44,821 nucleotides of DNA from Leptolyngbya sp. FACHB-60 (GTDB lineage: Bacteria; Cyanobacteriota; Cyanobacteriia; Phormidesmidales; Phormidesmidaceae), in NCBI RefSeq assembly GCF_014695775.1, contig NZ_JACJOX010000076.1, positions 1-44,821 of the forward strand, written 5' to 3'. Below the pieces are notes generated by a model. It was given only the letters and a program-made list of their open reading frames with translations, had not been told where the DNA came from and made no database searches. Shown one piece after another: positions 1-8,032 of the stretch. Made by a program: the position numbers and the translations under genes. The stretch's first letter is position 1. Every line of letters begins with the position of its first letter.

Positions 1-50
1 ATCGCGGCAATCGCTTTCTGGCGCAGGTCAAGGCTGTAGGGAGCTGGCAT
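1..50 (-). CDS. IS630-family transposase, N-terminal fragment at window edge
   Basis: Only the first 16 codons are visible, reading MPAPYSLDLRQKAIAA from an ATG at 50-48. This is the typical opening of cyanobacterial IS630-type transposases, where the 'YSxDLRQKxI' segment begins the N-terminal helix-turn-helix that binds the terminal repeats. A good ribosome site (AGGAG) ends seven bases before the ATG. The DDE catalytic domain would lie outside the window, so it is unknown whether the transposase is intact. Confidence 0.75.
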   Translation of the reverse strand, partial: MPAPYSLDLRQKAIAA

Positions 51-110
51 CACAATACTCCTCTCGATATCCTGTCATTTTGCCTGACCGAACCCTTATA
101 CGGATCGCTA
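1..110 (-). mobile_element. IS630-family insertion sequence, 5' end (runs off window)
   Basis: The left edge holds the start of an IS630-type transposase reading out of the window. The element's end appears to lie at a TA dinucleotide near 109-112. There, reading on the minus strand, the recognisable host domain stops and unrelated sequence begins. IS630/Tc1 elements insert at TA and duplicate it, so a TA junction fits. The terminal inverted repeat cannot be confirmed because the other end is outside the window. Confidence 0.7.
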
Positions 111-309
111 TACCAACAAAATACTTGCGGTCTACACTTTTGCCCGCGAAAAATTTTTTAACCGTCGCAATGCCGATGCCTTGGGTCGTTGTCTTGCCCT
201 GAATCTCGACCTTGGCCGCAAAATCTTCTTTGCTGATACCCAATCCCGTCAAGGCATTATTGGCAATGGTCAGACCGTAGGGTGTTGCTGATAGAGATCG
301 CTCTGCCAT
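110..309 (-). pseudogene. N-terminal domain of a STAND/NACHT-type protein, cut by the IS
   Basis: From an ATG at 309 the reading frame encodes about 66 residues with the pattern 'RSLSATPYGL...', then '...VKKFFAGKSVDRKYFVGI'. This resembles the small helix-turn-helix-like domain at the N-terminus of many cyanobacterial STAND proteins (NACHT or NB-ARC ATPases with WD40, HEAT or pentapeptide repeats). In those proteins a 'FFxGKPVDRxxFxxIC' segment is followed by 'LxLDWQEI'. Here similarity stops after FVGI, at the putative IS630 junction, and the frame reads through about 27 residues of IS sequence to a stop at 28. No ATPase domain follows in the window. The family assignment rests on recalled motif similarity only. 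The gene is probably inactivated. Confidence 0.5.
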
Positions 310-464
310 GCCGTTTTTTCTCGCTTGACCACGGTTTTACCCAAGGGTAGCGCAAGTCATCCTCAACTCACACCGAAGTCATACCGTCCGAAACCCTTGT
401 AGGGACTGAACTTTCGCAGCTTCCCAACGATGATGAACTCATCCAATACAGCACGGAGTTCATT

Positions 465-677
465 ATGCAACCCACCAAAACACCACCCGCCTTCAACCTG
501 GTTTTTTCCACTGTTCTATCGCTCACCCTTGGCTCAGGCGGCGCAGCTCTGCACATAGCCAGCCAACCCACCCTTACTGAGGCCCAAACCCATGTGTTAA
601 ATACCGCGATCGCCCTCTGGACCACCGGCACCACTACCCTCATTGGCCTACTCGGCACCAACAAGCCCCATGACTAA
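465..677 (+). CDS. small two-helix membrane protein, function unknown
   Basis: A 70-residue protein starting at an ATG. Two hydrophobic stretches, at roughly residues 10-32 and 43-64, are separated by a short polar 'SQPTLTEAQTHV' linker, so it is probably a two-helix hairpin in a membrane. I recognise no family. It stands alone on the plus strand, convergent with folP, 21 bases from that gene's stop codon. It is preferred over the opposite-strand frame covering 368-664 because its hydrophobic pattern is coherent. Confidence 0.5.
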   Translation: MQPTKTPPAFNLVFSTVLSLTLGSGGAALHIASQPTLTEAQTHVLNTAIALWTTGTTTLIGLLGTNKPHD

Positions 678-698
678 CCCATCCACCCCATTACCCCA

Positions 699-1577
699 TC
701 ACGCCTTCCCGCGCCACACCGCGTCGGCCACTCGACATACGTCGTGCATCTCCGCCCCGTCGTGGACGCGGATGATGTCAGCCCCGCCAGCGATCGCCGC
801 GCAGCAGGTTGCCGCCGTACCCCACACCCGCTGCTGGGGGTCGGGCTGGTCTAAAATCCAGCCGATGAAACTCTTGCGAGAGGGTCCTACCAGCAGCGGC
901 CGCCCCAGATCGCGAAACCGACTGAGCTGCCGCAGCAGTTCTAGGCTCTGGGCAGAGGTTTTGGCAAAACCCAGACCGGGGTCAACGGCAATTTTGCTGG
1001 GTTTGACGCCAACGGCGATCGCCGCTTCAATCTGGTGCTGCAAAAATTCGTAAATTTCGCCCACCATATCGTGGTAGTCGGTGCGCTGCTGCATGGTAAT
1101 CGGGGTGCCCCGCAGGTGCATAATCATGATCGGAACGCCCAGGTCAGCCACCGTCGAGAGCATGGCATTGTCGTAGGTGCCCGCTGAGATGTCGTTGACA
1201 ATGTCGGCCCCAGCCTTTACTGCTGCCCGCGCCACCGACGACCGGGTAGTATCTACTGAGATAATCGCCTGGGCCAGGGTGTCGTCGTCATCTCGACGAA
1301 TCGCCTCAATCACCGGAATCACCCGTTCCAGCTCTTCGATACGGGAAATCGACTCGGCCCCCGGTCGGGTAGACTGGCCGCCAATGTCAAGAATATCGGT
1401 GCCGTGGTGCACCAGATGGCGCGCCTGGGCCACGGCTCGCTCAACGGTGTTAAATTGGCCACCGTCGCTAAAGCTGTCGGGAGTGACGTTGAGCACCCCC
1501 ATCAGGTAGGTGCGGCTGCCCCAGGTCAAGGTGCAATCGCGAATTTTCCAAGCAGACGGCACCGTAAGCACAGACAT
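699..1577 (-). CDS. folP: dihydropteroate synthase
   Basis: Condenses 6-hydroxymethyl-dihydropterin pyrophosphate with p-aminobenzoate to give dihydropteroate in cytosolic folate synthesis. The 292-residue TIM-barrel protein shows the family motifs in order: LMGVLNVTPDSFSDGG (about 25-40), DIGGQSTRPGAE (64-75), IVNDISAG, DPGLGFAKT, the GPSRKSFIG substrate loop, and the closing RVHDGAEM that holds the pyrophosphate-binding Arg-His pair. Length is normal for a single-domain FolP with no fused HPPK. It starts at an ATG and sits downstream of the amino-acid ABC transporter on the same strand, separated by a palindromic repeat, so it is probably a separate transcription unit. Confidence 0.96.
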   Translation of the reverse strand: MSVLTVPSAWKIRDCTLTWGSRTYLMGVLNVTPDSFSDGGQFNTVERAVAQARHLVHHGTDILDIGGQSTRPGAESISRIEELERVIPVIEAIRRDDDDTLAQAIISVDTTRSSVARAAVKAGADIVNDISAGTYDNAMLSTVADLGVPIMIMHLRGTPITMQQRTDYHDMVGEIYEFLQHQIEAAIAVGVKPSKIAVDPGLGFAKTSAQSLELLRQLSRFRDLGRPLLVGPSRKSFIGWILDQPDPQQRVWGTAATCCAAIAGGADIIRVHDGAEMHDVCRVADAVWRGKA

Positions 1578-1620
1578 GATAATTTACTCAGCTAGAACCT
1601 CTGCCTAGCTTAGACGAATT

Positions 1621-1728
1621 AGGAGGTTGAGAGTTGGGGTTTTGGGTTAGGGGGTATAGGGTTCAAGGTATACGGCTTGCAGTTCACGGTTTTGTCATAC
1701 GCTCTATACCGTGCACCTTGAACCTCCT
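1621..1728. repeat. imperfect palindrome between the ABC ATPase and folP
   Basis: An outer arm AGGAGGTT (1621-1628) pairs with AACCTCCT (1721-1728). An inner 10-base arm GGTTCAAGGT (1660-1669) pairs perfectly with ACCTTGAACC (1715-1724). The spacer carries further partial pairing (GGTATA/TATACC). Composition (GGGTTTAGGG, GGTTCAAGG words) is like the repeats at 31699 and 42199, but the ends differ. It could end transcription of the ABC operon. Confidence 0.6.
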
Positions 1729-2449
1729 ACAACACCTTTTCTAAAAACTGCTGGGCGCGATCGCTCTTCGGCGCACTAAAAAACACATCCGGCGGCGCGT
1801 CTTCTACCAAGTAGCCACCATCGAGAAACAGCACGCGGTTGGCCACCTCGCGGGCAAAGCCCATCTCGTGGGTGACAATTGCCATGGTGATGCCCGTTCT
1901 GACCAGTGCCTTCATCACATCCAGCACTTCTTTGACCATCTCGGGGTCAAGGGCGCTGGTGGGCTCGTCAAATAGCATTACATCGGGCTCCATGGCTAGG
2001 GCGCGAGCGATCGCTACCCGCTGCTTCTGCCCCCCCGACAGTCGCGACGGGTACTGGTCAGCCTTTTCCGCTAGACCGACCTTGTTAAGCAGATCTATGG
2101 CAATTTTGCTGGCGTCGGCCTTCGAGAGCCCCCTCACCTTCATCGGCGCGTAGGTGAGGTTGCCCATCACTGTTTTGTGGGGAAACAGGTTGAAATGCTG
2201 AAACACCATGCCCACATTTTGGCGCACCTTGAGAATGTCGCACTTGGACGATGTAATGTCGATGCCACCGACAAAGATGTGTCCGGCTGTAGGCACCTCT
2301 AGCAGATTAATGCAGCGCAGCAGGGTCGACTTACCCGACCCTGAGGGGCCGATAATGGCCACCACTTCCCCACTGTCTACTTCGGTAGAAATATCCTTCA
2401 GCACCTCCAGCGGCCCAAAAGATTTGACTAAATGCTCGATTTTAATCAC
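1727..2449 (-). CDS. polar amino-acid ABC transporter, ATP-binding protein (GlnQ type)
   Basis: Cytoplasmic ATPase of an uptake system for polar amino acids. It shows Walker A GPSGSGKST, Q-loop VFQHFNLFP, signature LSGGQKQRV, Walker B VMLFDEP and a switch histidine in VTHE, at normal spacing for about 240 residues. A frame opening at TTG 2470 adds seven residues. I prefer the GTG at 2449: GGAGG lies about nine bases upstream, and the next residues, IKIEHLVKSFG, match the usual N-terminus. With this start the gene overlaps the permease by eight bases, which suggests translational coupling. The substrate cannot be read from sequence; the glutamine/glutamate/arginine class is likely. Confidence 0.93.
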   Translation of the reverse strand: MIKIEHLVKSFGPLEVLKDISTEVDSGEVVAIIGPSGSGKSTLLRCINLLEVPTAGHIFVGGIDITSSKCDILKVRQNVGMVFQHFNLFPHKTVMGNLTYAPMKVRGLSKADASKIAIDLLNKVGLAEKADQYPSRLSGGQKQRVAIARALAMEPDVMLFDEPTSALDPEMVKEVLDVMKALVRTGITMAIVTHEMGFAREVANRVLFLDGGYLVEDAPPDVFFSAPKSDRAQQFLEKVL

Positions 2450-3107
2450 TGCGGCGCATCCTCCGCTCAAGAACGTTAGCAGCCTGAGTCAGCCCCATCA
2501 CCATGACGTAGTAAATTACCCCTACCACTAGCAGCGGCTCGAAGTAGAGAAAAGTCTGCCCCGCCACCACCTGGGCCCGCCGCATCAGATCTAACACTCC
2601 AATGGTAGACACCAGGGCCGAATCTTTTAGTAGCGCAATGGTCTCATTCACCAGGGCGGGCAGAATATTTTTAAAGGCTTGGGGCAAAATAATGTCGAGC
2701 ATCATCGGCCGGTAGGGCACCCCCAGCGACATGGAAGCCTCCCGCTGCCCTTTATCCACCGCCATAATGCCGGCCCGAATAGTTTCAGAACTGTAGGCCG
2801 CCGAGTTGAGTGAAAAGGTAAACACCCCTGCCTCAATCGGCGAAATCTTGTAGCCGATCAGCTGGGGGGTGGCAAAGTACACCAGCGCCAGCTGCAAAAT
2901 CAGCGGCGTACCCCGAAAAATTGACGTGTAGAACTCCGCAAACCACTTTAGTGGCTTGATGTTAGAGATCTTGAGCAGCGACAGCAGGGTGCCTAGGGTA
3001 AAGCCAAACAGCGCTGATAGCACTGTGAAGCGGAGGGTAACTAGAATGCCATTCAGGATGAAGGGCAGCGATGGAATAATTTGGCCGAAGTCTAAGTCTA
3101 AGTTCAT
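2442..3107 (-). CDS. polar amino-acid ABC transporter, permease (HisM/GlnP type)
   Basis: A 221-residue inner-membrane permease with about five hydrophobic segments. The N-terminal 'IIPSLPFILNGILVTLRFTV' is typical of the His/Glu/Gln/Arg/opine permease family, as is the 'EFYTSIFRGTPLILQL' stretch. The coupling segment 'EASMSLGVPYRPMMLDIILPQAF' carries the EAA-loop pattern that docks onto the ATPase. It lies between the binding protein (23 bases upstream) and the ATPase (short overlap), in the common order. A single permease gene suggests a homodimeric channel. Confidence 0.93.
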   Translation of the reverse strand: MNLDLDFGQIIPSLPFILNGILVTLRFTVLSALFGFTLGTLLSLLKISNIKPLKWFAEFYTSIFRGTPLILQLALVYFATPQLIGYKISPIEAGVFTFSLNSAAYSSETIRAGIMAVDKGQREASMSLGVPYRPMMLDIILPQAFKNILPALVNETIALLKDSALVSTIGVLDLMRRAQVVAGQTFLYFEPLLVVGVIYYVMVMGLTQAANVLERRMRRSD

Positions 3108-3130
3108 AGGGCTAGGTTCTTGATGCGTGA

Positions 3131-3964
3131 CTACTCAGCCCCGTCGCCAAACCACTTAACAATCAGCTCTTCCATCAGGCCGCTCGACTCCATCTCGGCC
3201 AGCACCTCGTTAAAGTCGCTCACTAGCTCAGAGTCTTTGGGAAATGCGATCGCCGAGCCCACCGGGCCTTCTGCAGGAATTTCGACCGACTCTAGGTCGG
3301 GGTTGTTCTCCAAAAATCCCTTCGCCACAGTGTCTTCGATAATGGCAGCATCAACGCGGCCCGACTTAAGTTCCTGCACGATCTCGTTGATGCGGTTGAG
3401 GGGCGACAGCTCGATACTAGGGGTTTCTTCAACCAGCTTGTTGGCAAGCTCTTCTTGAATAGAGCCCAACTGTACTCCCACGGTTTTGCCCTCTAGGTCA
3501 GCTGGAGAAGCAATGCCACCCCCTGACGGAAACACAATGGTCTGCCTAGCCTCGTAGTAAATTTCAGAGAAATCGACGTTTTGCTTGCGCTCTTCGGTGG
3601 GGGTCATGCCCGCCATTACAAAGTCGGCCCGCCCCGCCTGTAACGCTGGGATCAAGCCGTTAAAGTCAATGTTGGTAATCTCTAGCTCGTAACCCAGCTC
3701 TTCGGCAATGTGGCGGGCAATATCGACGTCAAATCCTACGATTTCCTCGGCACCGCCAGCGGTTTCGACAAACTCGTAGGGGGGGTAGTCAGCGGAGGTG
3801 GCCATGGTCAAAACACCGCCTCCCGACTCACCGTTTCCGGCCGCCCCGTCACCCCCGGCCGCCCCATCGCCTCCGGCAGATTGACCGCCCCCGCAGGCTG
3901 TAGTTAGACCCACAATAGTCAGAGCAACAGCGGCGGTGGATGCCAAAAACCGGCGTCGTTTCAT
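3131..3964 (-). CDS. polar amino-acid ABC transporter, substrate-binding lipoprotein
   Basis: A 277-residue family-3 solute-binding protein. The N-terminus is a lipoprotein signal with lipobox LTTAC (cysteine near residue 24). A low-complexity Gly/Ala/Asp linker with two GGDGAA units runs to about residue 50, then the mature domain starts at 'VLTMATSADYPPYEFV'. The motif 'IVGFDVDIARHIAEELG' and the 'GLIPALQAGRADFVMAGMTPTEERK' segment are characteristic. A clear ribosome site (GAGGAAAG) precedes the ATG. It is first in the operon, so the promoter should lie between 3965 and 4160. It likely captures polar amino acids in the periplasm. Confidence 0.94.
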   Translation of the reverse strand: MKRRRFLASTAAVALTIVGLTTACGGGQSAGGDGAAGGDGAAGNGESGGGVLTMATSADYPPYEFVETAGGAEEIVGFDVDIARHIAEELGYELEITNIDFNGLIPALQAGRADFVMAGMTPTEERKQNVDFSEIYYEARQTIVFPSGGGIASPADLEGKTVGVQLGSIQEELANKLVEETPSIELSPLNRINEIVQELKSGRVDAAIIEDTVAKGFLENNPDLESVEIPAEGPVGSAIAFPKDSELVSDFNEVLAEMESSGLMEELIVKWFGDGAE

Positions 3965-4160
3965 GGTCTTTCCTCACAAACTATTTGGGGCGATAGGGCT
4001 GGGGTTGCCCGGTTAGCAGCAACACTTTAGGGCAAGGGCGCGGTTTCTAACCAGCACCCGACGATGGATATCCATCGGCCTCAAAGTGAACTTAATATAG
4101 CTTGCAGAGGAAAAAAGCCACTGGAAGTAGCGAGAATCACCGTTTTGCCAAGTCTTGCCC

Positions 4161-4430
4161 CTAGGGAGCGACATCTTCAGGTAAAAAGCGATCGCCCAGC
4201 TGATTCGTCGACCACTGATATTCAACGTCGATTTTGACCTGTCTACAGGTTTCTTCAAGCTGACGCTGCTGCGACAGAGCCTTACGCAGGGCAACGATCA
4301 AGTCCTGCACCTGCACCCGAATCTGAGGATTTTGGTAGGCCACCGACATCGTCTGCTGCTCTAGCAATCGCAGCAGCAGCTCGTAATGAATGTGGGAGGG
4401 TAGCGGGAGCGGTTTGCCTAGATTTGCCAT
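4161..4430 (-). CDS. conserved cyanobacterial protein, DUF5340-like
   Basis: An 89-residue soluble protein. 'PLPLPSHIHYELLLRLLEQQTMSV' followed by 'LIVALRKALSQQRQLEE' is predicted mostly helical. I recall this pattern as the cyanobacteria-restricted DUF5340 family, whose function is unknown; the match is from memory. It starts at an ATG. A 93-residue frame overlapping it at 4013-4294 was rejected, because only this one has family-like sequence. It lies about 60 bases before trpC on the same strand but downstream of it, so the two may be cotranscribed. Confidence 0.7.
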   Translation of the reverse strand: MANLGKPLPLPSHIHYELLLRLLEQQTMSVAYQNPQIRVQVQDLIVALRKALSQQRQLEETCRQVKIDVEYQWSTNQLGDRFLPEDVAP

Positions 4431-4490
4431 TGCGGTGCCCCAGGGTGAGATCTGTTGATTAAACCAGGAAGTCGTTAAAGACTTCAGTAT

Positions 4491-5384
4491 CTAGTCCGTA
4501 TTTTTTTCATAAAGCTGGTCAATGGCCAGCCCTGGGTCGGGTTGCCGAATCAGCGACTCGCCCACCAGCACGGCCCCCACTCCGGCCGCCGTTACCGCCC
4601 GCAGGTCTGCTGGGATATGAATGCCCGACTCGCTGACCACCAGAGCATTGCTGGCAGCAAGGGCCTCGCGCCGCGCCGCGATTAGCTCAGCGGTGGTCTC
4701 TAAGCGGGTGGTAAAGGTTTCTAGATCGCGATTGTTGATGCCAATCAGCGCCAGATTCGGCACCGCCAGCACCCGATCTAACTCCTCTAAGGTGTGAACT
4801 TCGACCAGTACTGCCATCCCTAGGGCTTTGGCAATCTGTGCAAAGTAGACCAGATCTTGGTCAGAGAGAATGGCGGCAATCAGCAGCACCGCGTCGGCCC
4901 CCTTCGACCGAGCCAGATACATCTGGTAGGGGTAGATGATGAACTCTTTGCACAAGAGCGGCAGGTCAACCGCTTCCCGAATCTGGGTTAGGTACTCGAA
5001 ATCACCATGGAAGAAGGTTTTGTCGGTGAGCACCGAGAGGCAGGTGGCTCCGTGGGCGGCGTAGGTTTGGGCGATCGCCACCGGGTCAAAGTCAGGCCGC
5101 ATTACTCCCTGGCTGGGAGAAGCCTTTTTGACCTCAGCAATCAGCGCTGGCGTGGTGCGGCCATCGCGCAGAGCGGCAACAAAGTTGCGGGGCGGGGGCG
5201 CATCGAGCACCTGCCGTTGCAGATCGGCCAGGGGCAAGCGCTCCCGTAGCTGAGCGACCTCAGTTTCTTTGTGCCAAACGATTTTTTCTAAGATATTTCG
5301 GGGTTCGGCATCATCCACTTTGATTTGGTATTGCAAGTGTTTGACTGCAACAGCGGGATTGGGAGGGCGACGACGAATCTTCAT
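4491..5384 (-). CDS. trpC: indole-3-glycerol phosphate synthase
   Basis: Closes the indole ring from carboxyphenylamino-deoxyribulose phosphate in tryptophan synthesis. The 297-residue TIM barrel shows the family signature: 'ALIAEVKKASPSQGVMR' with the catalytic lysine, 'LLCKEFIIYPYQMY' with the second lysine, 'LIGINNRDLETF', 'VVSESGI' and a closing phosphate site 'GAVLVGESLIR'. The roughly 30-residue N-terminal extension (MKIRRRPPNPAVAVKHLQYQ) is common in cyanobacterial TrpC. It is a monofunctional enzyme, with no TrpF fusion. No other trp genes are nearby, which is normal for the scattered cyanobacterial pathway. Confidence 0.96.
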   Translation of the reverse strand: MKIRRRPPNPAVAVKHLQYQIKVDDAEPRNILEKIVWHKETEVAQLRERLPLADLQRQVLDAPPPRNFVAALRDGRTTPALIAEVKKASPSQGVMRPDFDPVAIAQTYAAHGATCLSVLTDKTFFHGDFEYLTQIREAVDLPLLCKEFIIYPYQMYLARSKGADAVLLIAAILSDQDLVYFAQIAKALGMAVLVEVHTLEELDRVLAVPNLALIGINNRDLETFTTRLETTAELIAARREALAASNALVVSESGIHIPADLRAVTAAGVGAVLVGESLIRQPDPGLAIDQLYEKNTD

Positions 5385-5425
5385 CTTTGACGTTTAAATT
5401 GACGATTTTAGGGCGATTTTGGACT

Positions 5426-5555
5426 GTAGGGTGGGCAATGCCCACCACTGTCTGAGCTAATTACCAGCTACTCAAGGCTATGGAACTCCGGCCATTATCA
5501 GGGGCGATATTCCCCGGATTTGACTCATAGGGGAGTGGGCATTGCCCACCCTGCG
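5426..5555. repeat. inverted-repeat (MITE-like) unit between lpdA and trpC
   Basis: The block opens with GTAGGGTGGGCAATGCCCACC (5426-5446, itself partly palindromic) and closes with the inverse, GTGGGCATTGCCCACCCTGC (5535-5554). The outer arms are complementary over about 17 bases. About 90 bases separate the arms, with no coding capacity seen. The 'GGGTGGGCAATGCCCACC' word is familiar as a dispersed cyanobacterial repeat. It follows the lpdA stop directly and may act as its terminator. Confidence 0.65.
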
Positions 5556-5559
5556 GGGA

Positions 5560-6996
5560 TCAGGTGGAGACCACGACGGCCCGCTTAAAGGCCTCGTCGA
5601 GCACCTCCGAGAGGGTGGGGTGGGTGTGGACGCAGAACGACAATTCGGTGACGGTCTGGCCGTTGGCGATCGCATTGGCTGCTTCCTGAATCAGATCCGC
5701 CGCGTGCATACCAATAATGTGAGCGCCGAGGATTTCGCCAGTGTCTTTGCGGTAGATTACCTTGGCGAGCCCATCGCCCTCGCCCTCAGCCAGAGCCTTG
5801 GAGTTGCCCTTAAAGTAGGTCTTTACGGTGTCAATGGCATACCCCTCGGCCTCGCCCAGGGTCTTGGCGGCGGGTTCTGTCAACCCCACAAAGCTGACCT
5901 CGGGGTGGGTAAAGGCTGCCGCCGGAATGCTGAGGTAGTTGAGCTGGCGCGGCTCGCCACAGATGGTTTCTACCGTGAGAATGCCCTGGGCCGAGGCGGC
6001 GTGGGCCAGCATCATTTTGCCAGTGGCGTCACCGATCGCCCATAGGTGAGGTACTGGCTGGCCATCCCGCAGCACCTGCAGGTGGTCGTCCACCGGAATA
6101 AAGCCTCGGCGATCGGCATCGACACCGACTTTTTCTAGACCCAAATCTTTTGTCGCTGGGATGCGCCCGGTGGCCACCAGGCAGGCGTCCACCTCCAGGG
6201 TTTCCACGACCTCGCGGGTTTCGCGATTGGCTAACTCGATCACCACTGGGGTTCCAGGGGTGACTTTTTGGGCAATCACCCCAGCGCGGGTTTCGATGTC
6301 GCGGGGGGCAATCAGCACCCGCTGGGCGATCTTGGCGATGTCGGGGTCGAAGGTGGGCATCAGTTGATCCAGCGCTTCGATGATGGTGACTTCGCAGCCC
6401 AGGGCGGTATAGACATCGGAAAACTCTAGGCCAATGTAGCCGCTGCCGATAATGGCGATCCAGTCGGGCAGCCAGTCAAGCTTCAGGGCTTCATCGCTGG
6501 TAAAGACGGTTTTGCCGTCGGTCTCAATGCCGGGGGGCACAAAGGGCACCGAGCCAGGCGACAGAATAATATCTTTAGCCGTAACAATTTTTTCGCCGTC
6601 GGGGGTGGCGATCGCCGCCTTCTGCTCCCCCGCCAGCCGCGCCCAGCCCTTAATGATATCGACCCCCAGCCGGGTGAGGCTGTTGGTCATATCGCCCTGG
6701 ATCTTGCTGACCAGATTTTTGGCGTGGTCGGCAATGGCTTCGCGATCGTAGGTGACGTTCCCCACCGAAATGCCCAGGGACTTGAGGTGGTGCTCGTTGC
6801 GCAGCTCCCGCACTCGGCCCGACGCCGCCAGCAGTGCCTTAGAAGGAATGCAGCCCCGGTTTACGCAGGTGCCCCCCATCACATCAGCTTCAACAATGGC
6901 GGTCTTCAGCCCCCGCTTTACCGCATGCAGGGCGGCACCGTGGCCCCCTACCCCAGCACCAATAATCAGCAGGTCGTAATCAAATGCGTCGCTCAC
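5560..6996 (-). CDS. lpdA: dihydrolipoamide dehydrogenase (E3)
   Basis: Flavoprotein that reoxidises dihydrolipoamide with NAD+, serving pyruvate dehydrogenase and/or the glycine cleavage system. The 478 residues show the FAD-binding IIGAGVGGHGAA near the N-terminus, the redox disulfide GGTCVNRGCIPSK, the NAD-binding IIGSGYIGLEF, the second FAD site 'HLWAIGDATGKMMLAHAASAQG', and the interface motif VCTHTHPTLSE with the catalytic His-Glu. The start is GTG at 6996, supported by CAGGAG seven bases upstream. It is followed by the inverted-repeat block and then trpC on the same strand. Confidence 0.96.
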   Translation of the reverse strand: MSDAFDYDLLIIGAGVGGHGAALHAVKRGLKTAIVEADVMGGTCVNRGCIPSKALLAASGRVRELRNEHHLKSLGISVGNVTYDREAIADHAKNLVSKIQGDMTNSLTRLGVDIIKGWARLAGEQKAAIATPDGEKIVTAKDIILSPGSVPFVPPGIETDGKTVFTSDEALKLDWLPDWIAIIGSGYIGLEFSDVYTALGCEVTIIEALDQLMPTFDPDIAKIAQRVLIAPRDIETRAGVIAQKVTPGTPVVIELANRETREVVETLEVDACLVATGRIPATKDLGLEKVGVDADRRGFIPVDDHLQVLRDGQPVPHLWAIGDATGKMMLAHAASAQGILTVETICGEPRQLNYLSIPAAAFTHPEVSFVGLTEPAAKTLGEAEGYAIDTVKTYFKGNSKALAEGEGDGLAKVIYRKDTGEILGAHIIGMHAADLIQEAANAIANGQTVTELSFCVHTHPTLSEVLDEAFKRAVVVST

Positions 6997-7192
6997 AGCA
7001 GGCTCCTGAACAGGTAGTCCAAACGGGATTAACTTCAGCTTAAGTGGCCAGCTAGGTGGTTGGGGAATGTGCCCTCAGCCTAGCCGCAAACCTGGGCCGT
7101 AGACCAGGGTCGCAGGGTATGGATACTGCGACCAACAGAGTTTCCTTTCATTCTTGACCACCGAGAGCAATCAGACAACTCCTAAGCTTGGC

Positions 7193-7984
7193 CTAATCTT
7201 GGGCTTTGGCCCACCGCTGCCGCCGCGCCTCGTAGAGCAGCAGGGCCGCCGAAATCCCCACATTTAGCGACTCCACCGCCCCTGCCATGGGAATGCGCAC
7301 CTGCACTGTAGCCTGGCACTGAAGGTCTGCCGATAAGCCTGCTCCCTCATTGCCCAGCACAATCACCGTGGGTTTGGTGAAATCCACCGACCAATAGTCC
7401 ACCGTGGCGTGGGAACTGGTGGTCACCAGCTGCACCCCGGCCTGATCCCAGTTCGCCAGAAGATCATTCAACTCACCCACTACCGTCAGGGGCAGCCGAA
7501 ACCACTGGCCCGCTGAGGCCCGCAGCACCTTGGGGTGGTCGGGGGCGACGCTGTCGGCGCTCAGCCACAGGCCATCCACCCCGGCGGCTACCGCCGTTCG
7601 AATAATTGTGCCCAGGTTGCCGGGATCTTGCAGGGTTTCTACCGCTAGCCCTATGCCCTGAACGTCAAGGTTGGGGGGGCGGAGGAACTGGGGAGCGATC
7701 GCCACGACTCCATCGGGATGCTGGGTCGTGGCCATGCCTTCCAACAGCGCATCTGACACCAGTTCGACCCGCTCGGCCCGCTCTTCTAGCTCCAGGGCTA
7801 AATTGGGATGGGCCTGCTGCCAATCGGGGGTATAGCAGGCAATTTCAATTGGGTAGTGGGTGGCGAGGGCTTCCTGAATGAGGTGGGTGCCTTCGAGCAA
7901 AAATTGGCTCTGCGATCGCCGCGCCTTAGCCTGGTGCAGCTTTCTAAAAAGTTTAACCAGGGGATTTTGCAGGCTCGTAAGCAT
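7193..7984 (-). CDS. TrmH/SpoU-family RNA 2'-O-methyltransferase
   Basis: A 263-residue enzyme that methylates a ribose 2'-OH on rRNA or tRNA using S-adenosylmethionine. N-terminal part: 'LTSLQNPLVKLFRKLHQAKARRSQSQFLLEG', the substrate-binding domain of the RlmB-like group. C-terminal SPOUT knot: 'LAVETLQDPGNLGTIIRTAVAAGVDGL' (motif 1, catalytic Arg), 'VIVLGNEGAGLS' (motif 2) and 'VRIPMAGAVESLNVGISAALLLYEARRQR' (motif 3). The exact target nucleotide cannot be assigned. It starts at an ATG, 50 bases downstream of tRNA-Leu on the same strand, so it might lie in the same transcript. Confidence 0.92.
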   Translation of the reverse strand: MLTSLQNPLVKLFRKLHQAKARRSQSQFLLEGTHLIQEALATHYPIEIACYTPDWQQAHPNLALELEERAERVELVSDALLEGMATTQHPDGVVAIAPQFLRPPNLDVQGIGLAVETLQDPGNLGTIIRTAVAAGVDGLWLSADSVAPDHPKVLRASAGQWFRLPLTVVGELNDLLANWDQAGVQLVTTSSHATVDYWSVDFTKPTVIVLGNEGAGLSADLQCQATVQVRIPMAGAVESLNVGISAALLLYEARRQRWAKAQD

Positions 7985-8032
7985 GACGTAATCCCCTGGT
8001 TAACCGTTTGACTGTCGCTAACGACTATGAGA

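Noticed and set aside
643..1053. Plus-strand open frame of 136 residues
   Set aside because: It lies opposite folP, has Ser/Pro/Arg-rich low-complexity composition and no family pattern.
4013..4294. Minus-strand 93-residue frame overlapping the DUF5340-like gene
   Set aside because: It conflicts with the better-supported frame at 4161-4430 and has no recognisable domain.
5542..6045. Plus-strand 167-residue frame
   Set aside because: It is antisense to lpdA, whose motifs are certain; high GC keeps the opposite strand open by chance.
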